From assembly GCA_023954635.1 (NCBI GenBank), contig JAGSHI010000015.1:1-42338 (forward strand): a stretch of DNA of 42,338 nucleotides, read 5' to 3'. Shown here piece after piece: positions 25,114 through 34,336 of the stretch (position 1 is the stretch's first letter; each line of letters opens with the position of its first letter). The DNA is from Bacteriovoracaceae bacterium. GTDB lineage: Bacteria; Bdellovibrionota; Bacteriovoracia; Bacteriovoracales; Bacteriovoracaceae. The notes below the pieces were generated by a model. It saw only the letters and a list, made by a program, of their open reading frames with translations. It was not told where the DNA came from and did no database searches. The position numbers were made by a program, and so were the translations under genes.

Positions 25114-26130
25114 TCACCAGTTTAAGAATTTAATTAATGTCCTAGCATTTTTTTCTGGGTCATTCCCTAGTTCAATCTCAAAACAATCTGATTTGAGCAC
25201 CAACACTATTGCCGAAAAAAATCTTCTAACCCCAATTACCGCCTTGCGTACAAAATCCTCGACCCCAATCTCCCACCAGTATTCAAGAATCATCGGCAAC
25301 CCAACTCCTATAACCATGTGCTTTTGAAGCTGAAGAAGAGTTTTCAGTTTGCTCGATTTCTCAATTCGACATTCTTCTTTACCTAATCGAACTCCATGAA
25401 AGAGAAAATTTTTATGGACTGAGCTTTTACCAATCTTGTTATTTAGGCATTTAGAATCAAGAAGGTACTTCTTACCATAAAACTCCCGATCCATCGTATA
25501 GAAGCAATCTGAACTCTCAGCCAACTCTTTAAAGCTTTCAGAATTGTTTGCCCCAAGTCTTATAGGGAATGGATACAAGACACCATTGTCATCAACAAGG
25601 GGACAGTCATCAGATAGAAACTCAATCCCCAAATCAAGCGAGAGAAGGTTCTGAAGCAAAGTGCTTTTCCCTACTCCACTAGACATCATAACTATTAAAT
25701 TTGAGTCATTTTTCCTGACACCCATTGCGTGTATTCGATGAAGTCCAAGAAGGTCTAACTTTTTCCCCACTCTTGAATGAATGAGTAGATAAATAACTTC
25801 ATGAGTTTTTTCTAAGTTTGTCGAATAAAGTGAGCAGATTTCTTTTTTATAGTCGTAAATGGAAAGTAATTTTCCATGGTAATTATTAAAACGAACACCA
25901 TTTTCCTCATAAGTTATAGAGTTTTTTGATCGATAAACTTCTTTAAAGTTTGGAATTTTATCAAATGGAGGACTTATATTTTGATGTCTAAAATAATAAT
26001 CAACTTCTGATTTATCAAAAGGTGCTGACTTAAAATTAGAAAAATCTTTTTCAATTTTAGAAATCACGCTTGCTTCATCAGATTCGATTAAGCATTTAAG
26101 ACCTAAAAAATTGAAGTTAATTTGATACAT
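25114..26130 (-). CDS. HprK-like P-loop protein of unknown substrate
   Basis: The 338-residue protein has an N-terminal half without a recognised fold (1-125), then HRIHAMGVRKNDSNLIVMMS leading into a P-loop SSGVGKST (150-157). This is followed by the acidic motif FLSDDCPLVDD and LYPFPIRLG, an order seen in HPr kinase/phosphorylase relatives found in many biosynthetic and capsule loci. The usual HPr kinase signature and an HPr gene are absent, so regulation of sugar uptake is not implied. The start ATG has no Shine-Dalgarno and lies 6 nt after a -10 box, suggesting a leaderless message. It diverges from a family 2 glycosyltransferase gene, which suggests a joint role in surface polysaccharide or peptide modification (inference). 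Confidence 0.7.
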   Translation of the reverse strand: MYQINFNFLGLKCLIESDEASVISKIEKDFSNFKSAPFDKSEVDYYFRHQNISPPFDKIPNFKEVYRSKNSITYEENGVRFNNYHGKLLSIYDYKKEICSLYSTNLEKTHEVIYLLIHSRVGKKLDLLGLHRIHAMGVRKNDSNLIVMMSSGVGKSTLLQNLLSLDLGIEFLSDDCPLVDDNGVLYPFPIRLGANNSESFKELAESSDCFYTMDREFYGKKYLLDSKCLNNKIGKSSVHKNFLFHGVRLGKEECRIEKSSKLKTLLQLQKHMVIGVGLPMILEYWWEIGVEDFVRKAVIGVRRFFSAIVLVLKSDCFEIELGNDPEKNARTLIKFLNW

Positions 26131-26136
26131 TATATA

Positions 26137-26164
26137 AATATACTCTACAGAATTCGGATTTCAA
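26137..26164 (-). promoter_or_regulatory. Promoter of the HprK-like gene, apparently leaderless
   Basis: Minus strand: TTGAAA (26164-26159), 16-nt spacer, TATATT (26142-26137), both 5 of 6 to consensus. The start codon begins 6 nt after the -10, where transcription would be expected to start. Confidence 0.55.
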
Positions 26165-26174
26165 ACTCAGCTTC

Positions 26175-26183
26175 TGGTATAAT
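26175..26183 (+). promoter_or_regulatory. Extended -10 promoter of the glycosyltransferase gene, apparently leaderless
   Basis: TGGTATAAT is a perfect extended -10 (TGnTATAAT). Only 7 nt separate it from the ATG at 26191, so transcription should start at or next to the start codon. No good -35 is seen, as expected for an extended -10. Confidence 0.6.
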
Positions 26184-26190
26184 GTGATCA

Positions 26191-27195
26191 ATGACATCAT
26201 TGAACGAGCTAAATTATAAAATAATCCTAATTTCCTGGAAGAGGTCTCTACTTCTTAAAAGCTGCCTACAATCCCTAGAGGACTCAGGTATCGATATTTA
26301 CGAAAAGGTCATCTTGATCATCAACGGAGAAGATCAAGAGACAGAAAAAATGCTAAATATTAATTTTCCGAAGCTAGATTTTAAGCTGATTGAAAAGACC
26401 ACTCCTGCAAAAGCTCGCAATATAGCAATAAGTCTTACTAATGCTGACTGGGCTTTTTTTATAGATGATGATAGTTCGATTCCCCAAAACTACTTCTCAA
26501 TACTAGAACAAAATAAGGCCAAACTTCTAACTTGCTCGGCATTCGGCGGACCAGATCTTACACCAAAAAACTCCAGTCCTCTTGAAAAGGCAATTGGGCA
26601 AACGCTAAAGTCCCCTCTGGCAACTGCGACTACTCGCTACAGACACAACCCTGTACAAAAAGCATCAGTAGAACCCTGTGACGAAAAGAAGTTAATTTTA
26701 TGCAACTTATGGATCAATCTTAGTGATCTTCGAAGGCATAATTTAAGATTCCCAGAGGACATGCAAAGAAATGAAGAGAATATACTTTTATTTCAAATGA
26801 AAGTTTCAGGTCTCAAAATTTGTTATCTCTCAGATTTGTATGTTTATCACCACAGATCATCTACATTAACTTCAGTTTGGGAAAAATCTTTTTCGAGTGG
26901 CTTTCACAGAATTAAGACAATTATGAATGAGCCAGATTCAATTGAGCTTACTTTCCTTATCCCAATGTTTTTTGTTCTCTACCTAACGAGCTGTCTCTTT
27001 TTATTGAATATTTTTTATCTCATTCCGTTTTTTATCTACTGCATTCTTGTGCTATTTTTTAGTTTTATCTACAGAGAGCGTACTGAAAAAATAAGAGGTT
27101 TTTTGAATGTACTGGCAGTTCACGTTGTTATTAACATCGCTTATGGGTGTGGCTCTCTTTCCTCATTAATAAAGAAAGATATTTATTGGGATTGA
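26191..27195 (+). CDS. Family 2 glycosyltransferase with C-terminal membrane segments
   Basis: The 334-residue protein begins with a GT-A fold: YKIILISWKRSLLLKSCLQSL, VILIINGEDQE, TPAKARNIAISLTNADWAFF and the metal-binding IDDDSSIPQNYF (DxD at about 92-94). A later EDMQRNEENILLFQM with an acidic pair and LSDLYVYHHRSSTL fit the acceptor part of GT2 enzymes. The last 85 residues contain two or three hydrophobic segments (LIPMFFVLYLTSCLFLL, LIPFFIYCILVLFFSFIY), so the enzyme is membrane-bound with its active site in the cytoplasm. It probably adds a sugar to a lipid-linked or surface glycan; donor and acceptor are unknown. The start has no Shine-Dalgarno and sits at the predicted transcription start. 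Its 3' end overlaps the convergent lipoprotein gene by 13 bp. Confidence 0.82.
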   Translation: MTSLNELNYKIILISWKRSLLLKSCLQSLEDSGIDIYEKVILIINGEDQETEKMLNINFPKLDFKLIEKTTPAKARNIAISLTNADWAFFIDDDSSIPQNYFSILEQNKAKLLTCSAFGGPDLTPKNSSPLEKAIGQTLKSPLATATTRYRHNPVQKASVEPCDEKKLILCNLWINLSDLRRHNLRFPEDMQRNEENILLFQMKVSGLKICYLSDLYVYHHRSSTLTSVWEKSFSSGFHRIKTIMNEPDSIELTFLIPMFFVLYLTSCLFLLNIFYLIPFFIYCILVLFFSFIYRERTEKIRGFLNVLAVHVVINIAYGCGSLSSLIKKDIYWD

Positions 27196-29168
27196 GATTC
27201 TGATGTTTCATCTGAGCTAAATAAGTTGCTAATCTTCCCCCTATTCAACATCAGAGATGACATTTTTTTAATCCAGATACTATCGTCTAAATACCAAGAG
27301 CCTGTAAGACCTGTAATTTCAGTTTGGCTTCTTAGATTAATATCCAACTCGTCTCTAGTCTCAAAAGTTTTATCTTTATAAATATCATTCAGGATACTTA
27401 TAGAATCAAATGCCCTGATCTCAATTAAACGAGGTCTTCTATTATATTTGGTATGAAACTTTCTAATAAAGTTTTTACTCACAGGCTGAACATCATCACC
27501 TACGAAAAAGAGCTTCCCTAGTTTTGAACTATGAGTTGAAAGCATTCGAGATCTCCAACTAGGACCTCCAACCATTCGCAATTTAAATGCATCGAAATAT
27601 GTAAATGATGGAATTATCTGCAATGCCTCTTTCGGGTATGCTGGAATAAATATCCAATCAAAATCTAAGATTGGTTTTAATGTCTGTATTCTTCTAATAG
27701 ATTTTCTTTTTTCTAATGAATGAATCTCAGACAGTAACTCTAACTCTTCTTTCCTCGCTCGAGTATTTTTTAGGCCCAACAAGTTCCTTACTGGTTCCCT
27801 ATAATCAGTTTGATTTTTTTCATAGTCATTAATGCCCGTAATGCTGACACCTGACTGCTGAGCTCGTCTCCAAAATTCAGAAACGTATGCTTCACCCCTT
27901 GCTGAATGTGGGTATAAGATGGCTGCATTTTTACCAAAGACAGACAACATTTCGTCAGAAAATACTCTGGCTACCTGACTCTCAATAGAACCTGGAATTT
28001 CTAATAGGAGGTGATCTTTCTCGTCTTTAGGTAAATATATTTGAGAGAGAGAGATAAAAAGAACTCCATTCCTCTTGGCCTCAAGGTATTCTTTTGTCGC
28101 TTCGCTAGAAAATAATCCACCGATAATAGCTCCAACAGAGTGCTTTTCGACAAGGTCTCGAACTCGATATGCTCCAACCGCGCCACTTCCCTCGCTATCC
28201 AAAATATGAAGTGTATAGTTTTTCCCTTCTGGAAGATTCTTTTTAATTTCTTCTAGCCCACTATCAATACCTAAAAGGGCCCTCTCTCCATAGTTTTTCT
28301 TCTGACCCGAAAGAGGTAGAATTACACCAATAGAAAGTTGATTCATTTTTGAAAAGTTTTCTACTCTAAAAAAGAAGTTGTCGACTAAGGTACTAATCTC
28401 ATCATTACCTTCAAATCTTTTTCTGATCCACTCAAGAAAGTCTTTGGCCTCTTCTTTTTCACCATTATAATAAGTTTTCTCGGCCTCAAGGTAGGCTAAG
28501 TAACCTATAACTATTGGCTTCTCATCCTCAAATGTTTCTAATAGGTGGACCTTATCTCTTTTTCCGAGTTTTACAAATCCAGCGAGGAGATGCTCAAACA
28601 TTGGATCATTTTTAAGCTCAGAAAGACCCTTTTTAGAACTTAGGTATAAAACTAAACTTTTTATAACTTCTTTATCCCGTCCTAATTCTTTTGCCAGGTT
28701 ATAAGAGAGTTTATGGTGCTTCTTGGCTTCATCTTTTGAAAGTTTTGTATGGTCGGCCAAACTAATTGAAGAGAACGCTTTCTCCATAAAACCTAATTTA
28801 AAATAACTACTCGAAAGATTTAAGTAAATTTGTGCTGTCAGGGCCTCATCTAAGCTAGATGAAGAGAGTGCCAAGTCGAAATTAAAAATTGCTTTTTCAT
28901 AATCTCTCTTAGAGAAGAGAATGACACCAACAAGATTTCTTCTCATTGCTTTTTCAGAAACGAGCAATCCTTCCTCAGGCATCTCCATTAAAGATTTTAA
29001 AGCAACCTCGGGTTCACCTTGTCTATATTTCGATTTAATCTCTTCTAAACCAACAAGAAATCTTTCTGTATAAAGATCACTCCTTGCGCCACTTTTTATC
29101 ATTGTGATGCCACATGAACTTAATAAGATTAAAAAAGTAATTGAAAGCAGTCCTAAAACTTTTCTCAT
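27183..29168 (-). CDS. LpoA/LppC-like lipoprotein: TPR-like N-terminus and type 1 periplasmic-binding domain
   Basis: The 661-residue protein has a lipoprotein signal (MRKVLGLLSITFLILLSSC) followed by TPR-like helices (about 30-260; SLMEMPEEGLLVSEKAM, YLNLSSSYFKLGFMEKA). A type 1 periplasmic-binding fold follows (about 275-640): LSIGVILPLSGQKKNYGERA, SVGAIIGGLFSSEATKEYLE, AAILYPHSARGEAYVSEFWR and IRAFDSISILNDIY. This order matches LpoA/LppC, the outer-membrane activator of a class A penicillin-binding protein, but an amino-acid or branched-chain binding protein cannot be excluded. The ATG at 29168 (AAGGA upstream, promoter at 29200-29228) is preferred to a start 11 codons earlier, which would lie on the -10 box. 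Confidence 0.78.
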   Translation of the reverse strand: MRKVLGLLSITFLILLSSCGITMIKSGARSDLYTERFLVGLEEIKSKYRQGEPEVALKSLMEMPEEGLLVSEKAMRRNLVGVILFSKRDYEKAIFNFDLALSSSSLDEALTAQIYLNLSSSYFKLGFMEKAFSSISLADHTKLSKDEAKKHHKLSYNLAKELGRDKEVIKSLVLYLSSKKGLSELKNDPMFEHLLAGFVKLGKRDKVHLLETFEDEKPIVIGYLAYLEAEKTYYNGEKEEAKDFLEWIRKRFEGNDEISTLVDNFFFRVENFSKMNQLSIGVILPLSGQKKNYGERALLGIDSGLEEIKKNLPEGKNYTLHILDSEGSGAVGAYRVRDLVEKHSVGAIIGGLFSSEATKEYLEAKRNGVLFISLSQIYLPKDEKDHLLLEIPGSIESQVARVFSDEMLSVFGKNAAILYPHSARGEAYVSEFWRRAQQSGVSITGINDYEKNQTDYREPVRNLLGLKNTRARKEELELLSEIHSLEKRKSIRRIQTLKPILDFDWIFIPAYPKEALQIIPSFTYFDAFKLRMVGGPSWRSRMLSTHSSKLGKLFFVGDDVQPVSKNFIRKFHTKYNRRPRLIEIRAFDSISILNDIYKDKTFETRDELDINLRSQTEITGLTGSWYLDDSIWIKKMSSLMLNRGKISNLFSSDETSESQSQ

Positions 29169-29199
29169 TAGGTATTTTCCTTGCCAATGGTAATGGGAC

Positions 29200-29228
29200 A
29201 TTTTAACGGGGGCGAGGAAAGTTGTAAA
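29200..29228 (-). promoter_or_regulatory. Promoter of the LpoA-like gene
   Basis: Minus strand: TTTACA (29228-29223), 17-nt spacer, TAAAAT (29205-29200), each 5 of 6 to consensus with ideal spacing. The predicted leader is about 25 nt and contains the AAGGA Shine-Dalgarno. Confidence 0.68.
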
Positions 29229-29245
29229 AAATATAATAGTAAAAT

Positions 29246-29265
29246 GCCTGACCGAAAGGTAAGGC
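29246..29265 (-). terminator. Possible terminator after dnaJ
   Basis: GCCTtACC-TTTC-GGTcAGGC (minus strand) forms seven pairs with one mismatch, 5 nt after the dnaJ stop, followed by ATTTTACTATTATATTTTTT. The T tract is broken, so termination may be partial. Confidence 0.42.
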
Positions 29266-29270
29266 TATTA

Positions 29271-30395
29271 TTAATGAAAAAATTCTTTTACGCGGTCAAA
29301 GAAACCTTTGGACATGGGCGTCGAATCTTCAAACTCGGCGAGTTTTTCAAAGAACTCTCTCTGCTCTGCGCCTATTTTTGTCGGTGTTTCAACATGAATC
29401 TCAAGAATCTGGTCCCCTGTGCCATACGCACCAAGTCTTTGAATTCCTTTATTCTTAAGCCGCATCTTAGATCCAGACTGCGTACCTTCAGGAATTCGAA
29501 CCTCTACCTTCCCCTCGAGTGTTGGAACTTCAACCTCGGCCCCTAGAGCGGCTTGAGAAAATGAGATTGGCACTTCACAATGAACATTGAACCCATCTCT
29601 ATCAAAAAACTCATGTTCTTCAATATCAATGACGACATAAAGATCACCGCTTGGTCCACCGTTTAGACCAGCATCACCTTCTCCGGTCAGCTTTAGCCTT
29701 TGTCCGACATCGATTCCTGCTGGGACCTTTACGGCCAGATCAACATTCTTCTTGCTACGACCTTCGCCATTACATTTTCGACATGGGTCAGACACCATTT
29801 GTCCTGAGCCATGACACTTTGGACAAGTAGAAGCAACTGTAAAAAATCCCTGTTGTCTTCTTACTTCACCCATTCCGCCACACATGTCGCAACCAATAGG
29901 CTTAGTTCCATCTTTTCCGCCACTTCCATGGCAATCATCACAAACTGCCTTTCTCGCGAGAGAAACTTTTTTCTCTATGCCAAATGCAGCTTCTTCAAAA
30001 GTAATTCCAACTTCCATTTGAAGATCATTTCCAGGTCTTGCTCGGCTTCTGCCACCACGACGTCTACCGCCACCTAGAATGTCTCCAAAGATATCACCAA
30101 AAATATCTCCAAGATCAGAGTATTCTCCTCCAAACCCAAATCCACCTTGGCCCATACCACCATACTGACCATCTACCCCAGCATGTCCAAATTGATCGTA
30201 CTTTTGCTTTTTCTCTTCATTCAAAAGGACATCGGCAGCTTCACTTGCCTCTTTAAACTTGGCTTCTGCTTCAGGATTATCTGGATTTCGATCGGGATGA
30301 TATTTCATCGCCAACTTTCGATAAGCTTTTTTAACTTCATCCTTACTTGAGCTCTTTTCTACTCCAAGGACTTCGTAATAATCTCGTTTACTCAT
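29271..30395 (-). CDS. dnaJ: Co-chaperone DnaJ (Hsp40)
   Basis: Delivers unfolded proteins to DnaK and stimulates its ATPase. The 374-residue product is a full type I DnaJ: J domain at 1-70 with YYEVLGV and the HPD motif in YHPDRNPD, a G/F-rich region ([12 protein letters not shown]), four zinc-binding repeats ([32 protein letters not shown]), and the C-terminal substrate-binding domain ([34 protein letters not shown]). The ATG at 30395 gives the canonical [12 protein letters not shown]; an upstream TTG frame would run through the palindrome and is rejected. It lies 68 nt after dnaK on the same strand. Confidence 0.97.
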   Translation of the reverse strand: MSKRDYYEVLGVEKSSSKDEVKKAYRKLAMKYHPDRNPDNPEAEAKFKEASEAADVLLNEEKKQKYDQFGHAGVDGQYGGMGQGGFGFGGEYSDLGDIFGDIFGDILGGGRRRGGRSRARPGNDLQMEVGITFEEAAFGIEKKVSLARKAVCDDCHGSGGKDGTKPIGCDMCGGMGEVRRQQGFFTVASTCPKCHGSGQMVSDPCRKCNGEGRSKKNVDLAVKVPAGIDVGQRLKLTGEGDAGLNGGPSGDLYVVIDIEEHEFFDRDGFNVHCEVPISFSQAALGAEVEVPTLEGKVEVRIPEGTQSGSKMRLKNKGIQRLGAYGTGDQILEIHVETPTKIGAEQREFFEKLAEFEDSTPMSKGFFDRVKEFFH

Positions 30396-30420
30396 TCGAT
30401 ACTTCCATTTTTTTTGCAAA

Positions 30421-30440
30421 GAGGTCTCTATAGAGACCTC
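30421..30440. repeat. Perfect 20-bp palindrome between dnaK and dnaJ
   Basis: GAGGTCTCTATAGAGACCTC is fully self-complementary: in RNA an 8-bp stem with a TATA loop. Flanking TTGCA/TGCAA (30414-30418 and 30442-30446) can extend it by 5 bp across a small bulge. No T tract follows on the minus strand, so it is not a standard terminator. It could mark an mRNA processing or stability site or a protein-binding site. Confidence 0.7.
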
Positions 30441-30463
30441 GTGCAAATTATCCTGAATTAGTT

Positions 30464-32407
30464 TTAAACTTCTTTGAAGTCAGCGTCTACAACATCGTCG
30501 TCATTTTTTCCTGCATCTTGAGCACCTGCTCCAGGTCCAGCGCCTTCTGGTCCAGCACCTGGCTGAGCACCTTCAGGTCCAGGACCTCCAGGTTGACCAC
30601 CAGCTTGTTGATACATATCTGTAGCAATTTTATGACTAACAGTTTGTAGTGCTTCATTAGCAGCTTTTAATTCTTCTAGAGATTGAGACTCTAGTTTCGT
30701 TTTAGCTTCAGCGACTGCAGCTTCTAATTCAGCTTTAGCTTCATCAGAAATCTTACCTTCACCTTCCTTAACCATCTTCTCAGAAGCAAGAATTAAAGAA
30801 TCTAAATTATTTCTAGTATCAATGATCTCTCTTGCTGCTTGATCAGAATCTCTATTCTCTTCAGCATCACGAACCATTTTTTCAATTTCTTCTTCAGAAA
30901 GTCCAGATCCAGCAGTGATTTTAATTTCTTGAGACTTTCCAGTCGCTTTATCTACAGCATTAACATTAACAATACCGTTTGCATCAATATCGAAAGTTAC
31001 TTCAATTTGAGGAACTCCTCTAGGGGCTGGAGAAATATCACTTAGGTCAAACTTACCAAGAGTTTTATTGTCTTTAGCAAATTCTCTTTCACCCTGAAGT
31101 ACGTGGATACTAACAGCAGGTTGATTATCTTGGGCAGTTGAAAAAACTTGTGATTTCTTTACAGGAATCGTTGTGTTTTTTTCAATGATTTTAGTTGTAA
31201 CTCCACCAAGAGTTTCAATACCTAGAGATAAAGGTGTTACATCTAGAAGAAGAACATCTTTAACGTCTCCAGCTAGTACTCCACCTTGAATGGCAGCACC
31301 TGCAGCAACAACCTCATCAGGGTTAACACCCTTTGAAGGATCTTTACCAAAAATTTGTTTAACTTTTTCTTGTACCGCTGGAACTCTAGTGGAACCACCA
31401 ACAAGGATTACCTCGTCAATTTCATTCGCTGAAAGTCCAGAGTCTTGAATACAAGTGTTACATGGATTCGATAACCTTGAGATTAGCGGATCAATAAGAG
31501 ACTCAAACTGAGCTCTTGTAAGAGTCAAGTTAAGGTGTTTTGGTCCCGATTGATCAGCAGTAATAAACGGGAGGTTTATTTCAGACTGAGTTGTACTTGA
31601 AAGTTCATGTTTTGCTTTTTCAGCAGCTTCTTTCAATCTTTGAAGTGCCATTTGATCATTCTTAAGATCAATTCCACTCTCTTTCTTGAATTCATCGGCC
31701 ATCCAGTTAATTAAGATTTCGTCGAAGTCTTCACCACCAAGAAAAGTATCTCCGTTAGTTGCTTTTACTTCGAAAACACCATCAGATGTAATTTCTAAGA
31801 TTGAGATATCAAATGTACCACCACCTAAATCGAAGACAGCAATATTTTTGTCTACTTTCTGATCAAGTCCGTATGCAAGAGCGGCTGCCGTAGGCTCGTT
31901 GATAATCCTTTTAACTTCAAGTCCAGCAATTCGACCTGCATCTTTCGTTGCTTGTCTTTGAGCATCGTTAAAATAGGCAGGAACTGTAATAACAGCTTCT
32001 GTAATTGTTTCACCTAAATAATCTTCAGCTGACTTTTTAAGTTTTTCCAATACTGAAGCAGAGATTTCTTGAGGTGCAGTTTCTTTACCATCAACTTTTA
32101 CCCAAGCATCACCATTTTTGTTTGCAAAGATTTCAAAAGGGGCAACTTCCATGAACTTCTTAACTTCTGGAGCACTCGCCTTTCTACCAATTAGTCTCTT
32201 AATCCCGTATAGTGTTTTCCCAGGATTCGTCACTGCTTGTCTTTTTGCAATTTGACCAACTAGCTTCTCTTCATTTTTTCCATAACCGATAACAGAAGGA
32301 GTTGTATTGTGTCCCTCAGCGTTTGCGATAATTTTATACTTTCCGTTTTCAAGAACTGACACACATGAGTTTGTCGTTCCTAAGTCGATTCCAATAATTT
32401 TTCCCAT
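30464..32407 (-). CDS. dnaK: Molecular chaperone DnaK (Hsp70)
   Basis: ATP-driven chaperone that binds exposed hydrophobic peptides, cycling with DnaJ and GrpE. The 647-residue product starts [20 protein letters not shown], with the ATPase signatures [14 protein letters not shown] and [14 protein letters not shown], the interdomain linker [10 protein letters not shown], the substrate-binding domain ([15 protein letters not shown]), a helical lid, and a Gly/Pro-rich disordered tail ending in [12 protein letters not shown], the usual C-terminus. AAGGAG lies 6 nt before the ATG. It is the second gene of grpE-dnaK-dnaJ, 29 nt after grpE. Confidence 0.98.
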   Translation of the reverse strand: MGKIIGIDLGTTNSCVSVLENGKYKIIANAEGHNTTPSVIGYGKNEEKLVGQIAKRQAVTNPGKTLYGIKRLIGRKASAPEVKKFMEVAPFEIFANKNGDAWVKVDGKETAPQEISASVLEKLKKSAEDYLGETITEAVITVPAYFNDAQRQATKDAGRIAGLEVKRIINEPTAAALAYGLDQKVDKNIAVFDLGGGTFDISILEITSDGVFEVKATNGDTFLGGEDFDEILINWMADEFKKESGIDLKNDQMALQRLKEAAEKAKHELSSTTQSEINLPFITADQSGPKHLNLTLTRAQFESLIDPLISRLSNPCNTCIQDSGLSANEIDEVILVGGSTRVPAVQEKVKQIFGKDPSKGVNPDEVVAAGAAIQGGVLAGDVKDVLLLDVTPLSLGIETLGGVTTKIIEKNTTIPVKKSQVFSTAQDNQPAVSIHVLQGEREFAKDNKTLGKFDLSDISPAPRGVPQIEVTFDIDANGIVNVNAVDKATGKSQEIKITAGSGLSEEEIEKMVRDAEENRDSDQAAREIIDTRNNLDSLILASEKMVKEGEGKISDEAKAELEAAVAEAKTKLESQSLEELKAANEALQTVSHKIATDMYQQAGGQPGGPGPEGAQPGAGPEGAGPGAGAQDAGKNDDDVVDADFKEV

Positions 32408-32436
32408 GATATTCTCCTTATCTATAATTATTTATT

Positions 32437-33057
32437 TTAGTTTTTTACTACAATTACTTTCGCAGCTCTCAGAAGTCTTCCGTTTAAAACATAACCTCTT
32501 TGAAACTCCATTATGATCTCGTCATCCTCTTTTCCCTCTGCTGGCTGTTGGGCCATTGCTTCGTGAAAATTTGGATCAAAACTTTTTCCAACAGATTCTA
32601 CAATTTCAAGTCCACTACTTTTTAAGACATCAAGAAATTGCTTTCTCACCATATCAACACCAGTAAGAATATTTTTAACCTTTTCATCAGTTTCAGAATT
32701 CAAGGCTTCAAGTGTTCGATCAAGATTATCAACGACCTCTATTAAGTCTGATAAAACTTTTTCATTTCCAAACTTTAAGAGATTTTGTTTTTCTCTATCA
32801 AATCTCTTTTTCATATTGTCCATCTCTGCAGCGAGATAAAAATATTTAGATTTAAAATCTTCCTGTTCTTTTACAGGGGCCTCAAGATCTTCTTTAAGCT
32901 CTTTAATTTCTTCTTTTAAATCTTCTGCTTCGGCCTTGATCTCTTCAGCATCTTTATGGATCTCTTCTGCTTCAGCTTTTATCTCAGAAGCTTCTTTATG
33001 AATCTCATCCATATTTTCTTTTAATTTCTTTTCTGCATCGCTTGTGGTTTCAACCAT
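32437..33057 (-). CDS. grpE: Nucleotide exchange factor GrpE
   Basis: Releases ADP from DnaK and acts as a dimer with a long paired helix. The 206-residue protein has an unusually regular charged N-terminal helix (about 13-62, units such as EIHKEASEIKAEAE, EIHKDAEEIKAEAE), then YFYLAAEMDNMKKRFDRE, VLSDLIEVVDNLDRTLEA, the typical GVDMVRKQFLDVLKSSGLE, FDPNFHEAMAQ and the C-terminal beta domain GYVLNGRLLRAAKVIV. The ATG at 33057 has GAGG 8 nt upstream and is chosen over the GTG three codons earlier. It is the first gene of the chaperone operon; hrcA is absent here and no CIRCE element is seen upstream. Confidence 0.93.
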   Translation of the reverse strand: MVETTSDAEKKLKENMDEIHKEASEIKAEAEEIHKDAEEIKAEAEDLKEEIKELKEDLEAPVKEQEDFKSKYFYLAAEMDNMKKRFDREKQNLLKFGNEKVLSDLIEVVDNLDRTLEALNSETDEKVKNILTGVDMVRKQFLDVLKSSGLEIVESVGKSFDPNFHEAMAQQPAEGKEDDEIIMEFQRGYVLNGRLLRAAKVIVVKN

Positions 33058-33090
33058 CTTTAACACCTCGCGTTTAACTCAACTCTTCTT

Positions 33091-33120
33091 CAAATATGTG
33101 GTCTATTCAATTGATGTCAA
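33091..33120 (-). promoter_or_regulatory. Possible grpE operon promoter
   Basis: A perfect TTGACA (33120-33115) is followed after 18 nt by TATTTG (33096-33091), a weak -10, about 34 nt before the grpE start. I see no heat-shock sigma factor consensus. Confidence 0.32.
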
Positions 33121-33166
33121 TGCGAAGTCATTAATATTTCTGGTGTGTAACTATAAACTATCGAAA

Positions 33167-34288
33167 TTATACAGATTTTACTCGGGAAAAAATCTGTCCA
33201 AGGAGAGAGTCCATAACTAAAAAGCCTTTTGAAGTTAGGGTTAGCCTATGGTTTTTCATAGTCTCAATGAGCCCTTTTGATAACCATTCGCTAACTAAAC
33301 TTTCAAGGCCATTAATCTCTTCATTATTCATAAAACGAGAGATATCAACTCCTTCATTAGTTCTTAGAGACATATAAAATTGTTCTAATTTAAATTCTTC
33401 ATCAGATAAGTTTTCAATCCCTATCTCTGGTTTCTGGGATTTCCATTTGTATCTAACTTTTTCCTTATTTATTAACCCAGTAGCACTCGGCCCAAGGGCG
33501 GCAACAGACTCAGAGTTCCAGTACGCTAGATTGTGCTGACTCTCAAAGCCTGGTTTAGCAAAATTACTGACTTCATAATGAAGAAACCCTTTCTCTTTAA
33601 GGAAAGAAGACACTTTTAAGTACTCGTCTTCTATCCAATCCTCTGAAGGTATTTCGTTATAGTGAATATAGTTTTCTTTAGTTGTTAATATATAAAGAGA
33701 AATATGTGATGGGTTATGCATAAGAACATTTTCAAGTTCTTTTATGACGTCTCTTTTTTTCTCTTTTGAATAAGGGAGTCCCAACATAAAATCTACAGAA
33801 AAATTTAGTTGGTGATCATTAAAAAATCCAAGCGTGTCCACTACATCTTCAAAATTATGAACTCTATCTAGATATTTAATAAAAGTTTGATCATATGATT
33901 GAATCCCAAGTGAGAACCTATTTGCTCCAATACTTTGCCAGGCCAAAAGGTCTTTTTCTTTCCAGCTACCGGGGTTAACTTCTACAGTAAACTCCGAGTT
34001 GGTCTTAAGTCCAAATCCTGACTTCTTAAAGTACTTTTCAAGAAAGTCTGCTCCCGTTTCTCCCCAAAGTGATGGTGTCCCACCTCCGATAAAAAGAGTC
34101 GACAAATCTCCAATCTCAGAGTTTTTTGTTTTTAAAAAGTTATTGTGCACTGTCGTAGATGACTCAAGATAATGATGGAATTCATTGAAATCCTTCGAAT
34201 CAGTTGAAACTTTTTTGTAGAAATCACAGTAATTACAGAGATGACGACAAAACGGAAAGTGAATATAGAGACGTTCAATTATGTCCAA
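33167..34288 (-). CDS. hemW: Radical-SAM heme chaperone HemW (HemN-like)
   Basis: Radical-SAM protein that carries heme; often annotated as oxygen-independent coproporphyrinogen oxidase. The 373-residue product begins RLYIHFPFCRHLCNYCDF with the cluster cysteines C14, C18 and C21. TLFIGGGTPSLW, FTVEVNPGS, GANRFSLGIQSYD and VDFMLGLPYS follow, then a HemW C-terminal region containing NLAYWNSESVAALGPSATG. The CxxxCxxC without the extra downstream cysteine of true HemN favours HemW. The open frame extends 42 codons further, past the divergent peptidase start, but the TTG at 34288 has GGAG 6 nt upstream and gives the normal N-terminus. Confidence 0.88.
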   Translation of the reverse strand: MDIIERLYIHFPFCRHLCNYCDFYKKVSTDSKDFNEFHHYLESSTTVHNNFLKTKNSEIGDLSTLFIGGGTPSLWGETGADFLEKYFKKSGFGLKTNSEFTVEVNPGSWKEKDLLAWQSIGANRFSLGIQSYDQTFIKYLDRVHNFEDVVDTLGFFNDHQLNFSVDFMLGLPYSKEKKRDVIKELENVLMHNPSHISLYILTTKENYIHYNEIPSEDWIEDEYLKVSSFLKEKGFLHYEVSNFAKPGFESQHNLAYWNSESVAALGPSATGLINKEKVRYKWKSQKPEIGIENLSDEEFKLEQFYMSLRTNEGVDISRFMNNEEINGLESLVSEWLSKGLIETMKNHRLTLTSKGFLVMDSLLGQIFSRVKSV

Positions 34289-34306
34289 GATATTCTCCAA
34301 TTGAGC

Positions 34307-34336
34307 TTGCTTGAGGTATGACCAAGTGACTATACT
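34307..34336 (+). promoter_or_regulatory. Possible promoter of the M16 peptidase gene
   Basis: TTGCTT (34307-34312), 18-nt spacer and TATACT (34331-34336; 5 of 6), 35 nt before the ATG at 34372. Confidence 0.4.

Noticed and set aside
30396-30446. Upstream TTG extension of dnaJ
   Set aside because: Would translate the palindrome; the canonical DnaJ N-terminus starts at the ATG at 30395.
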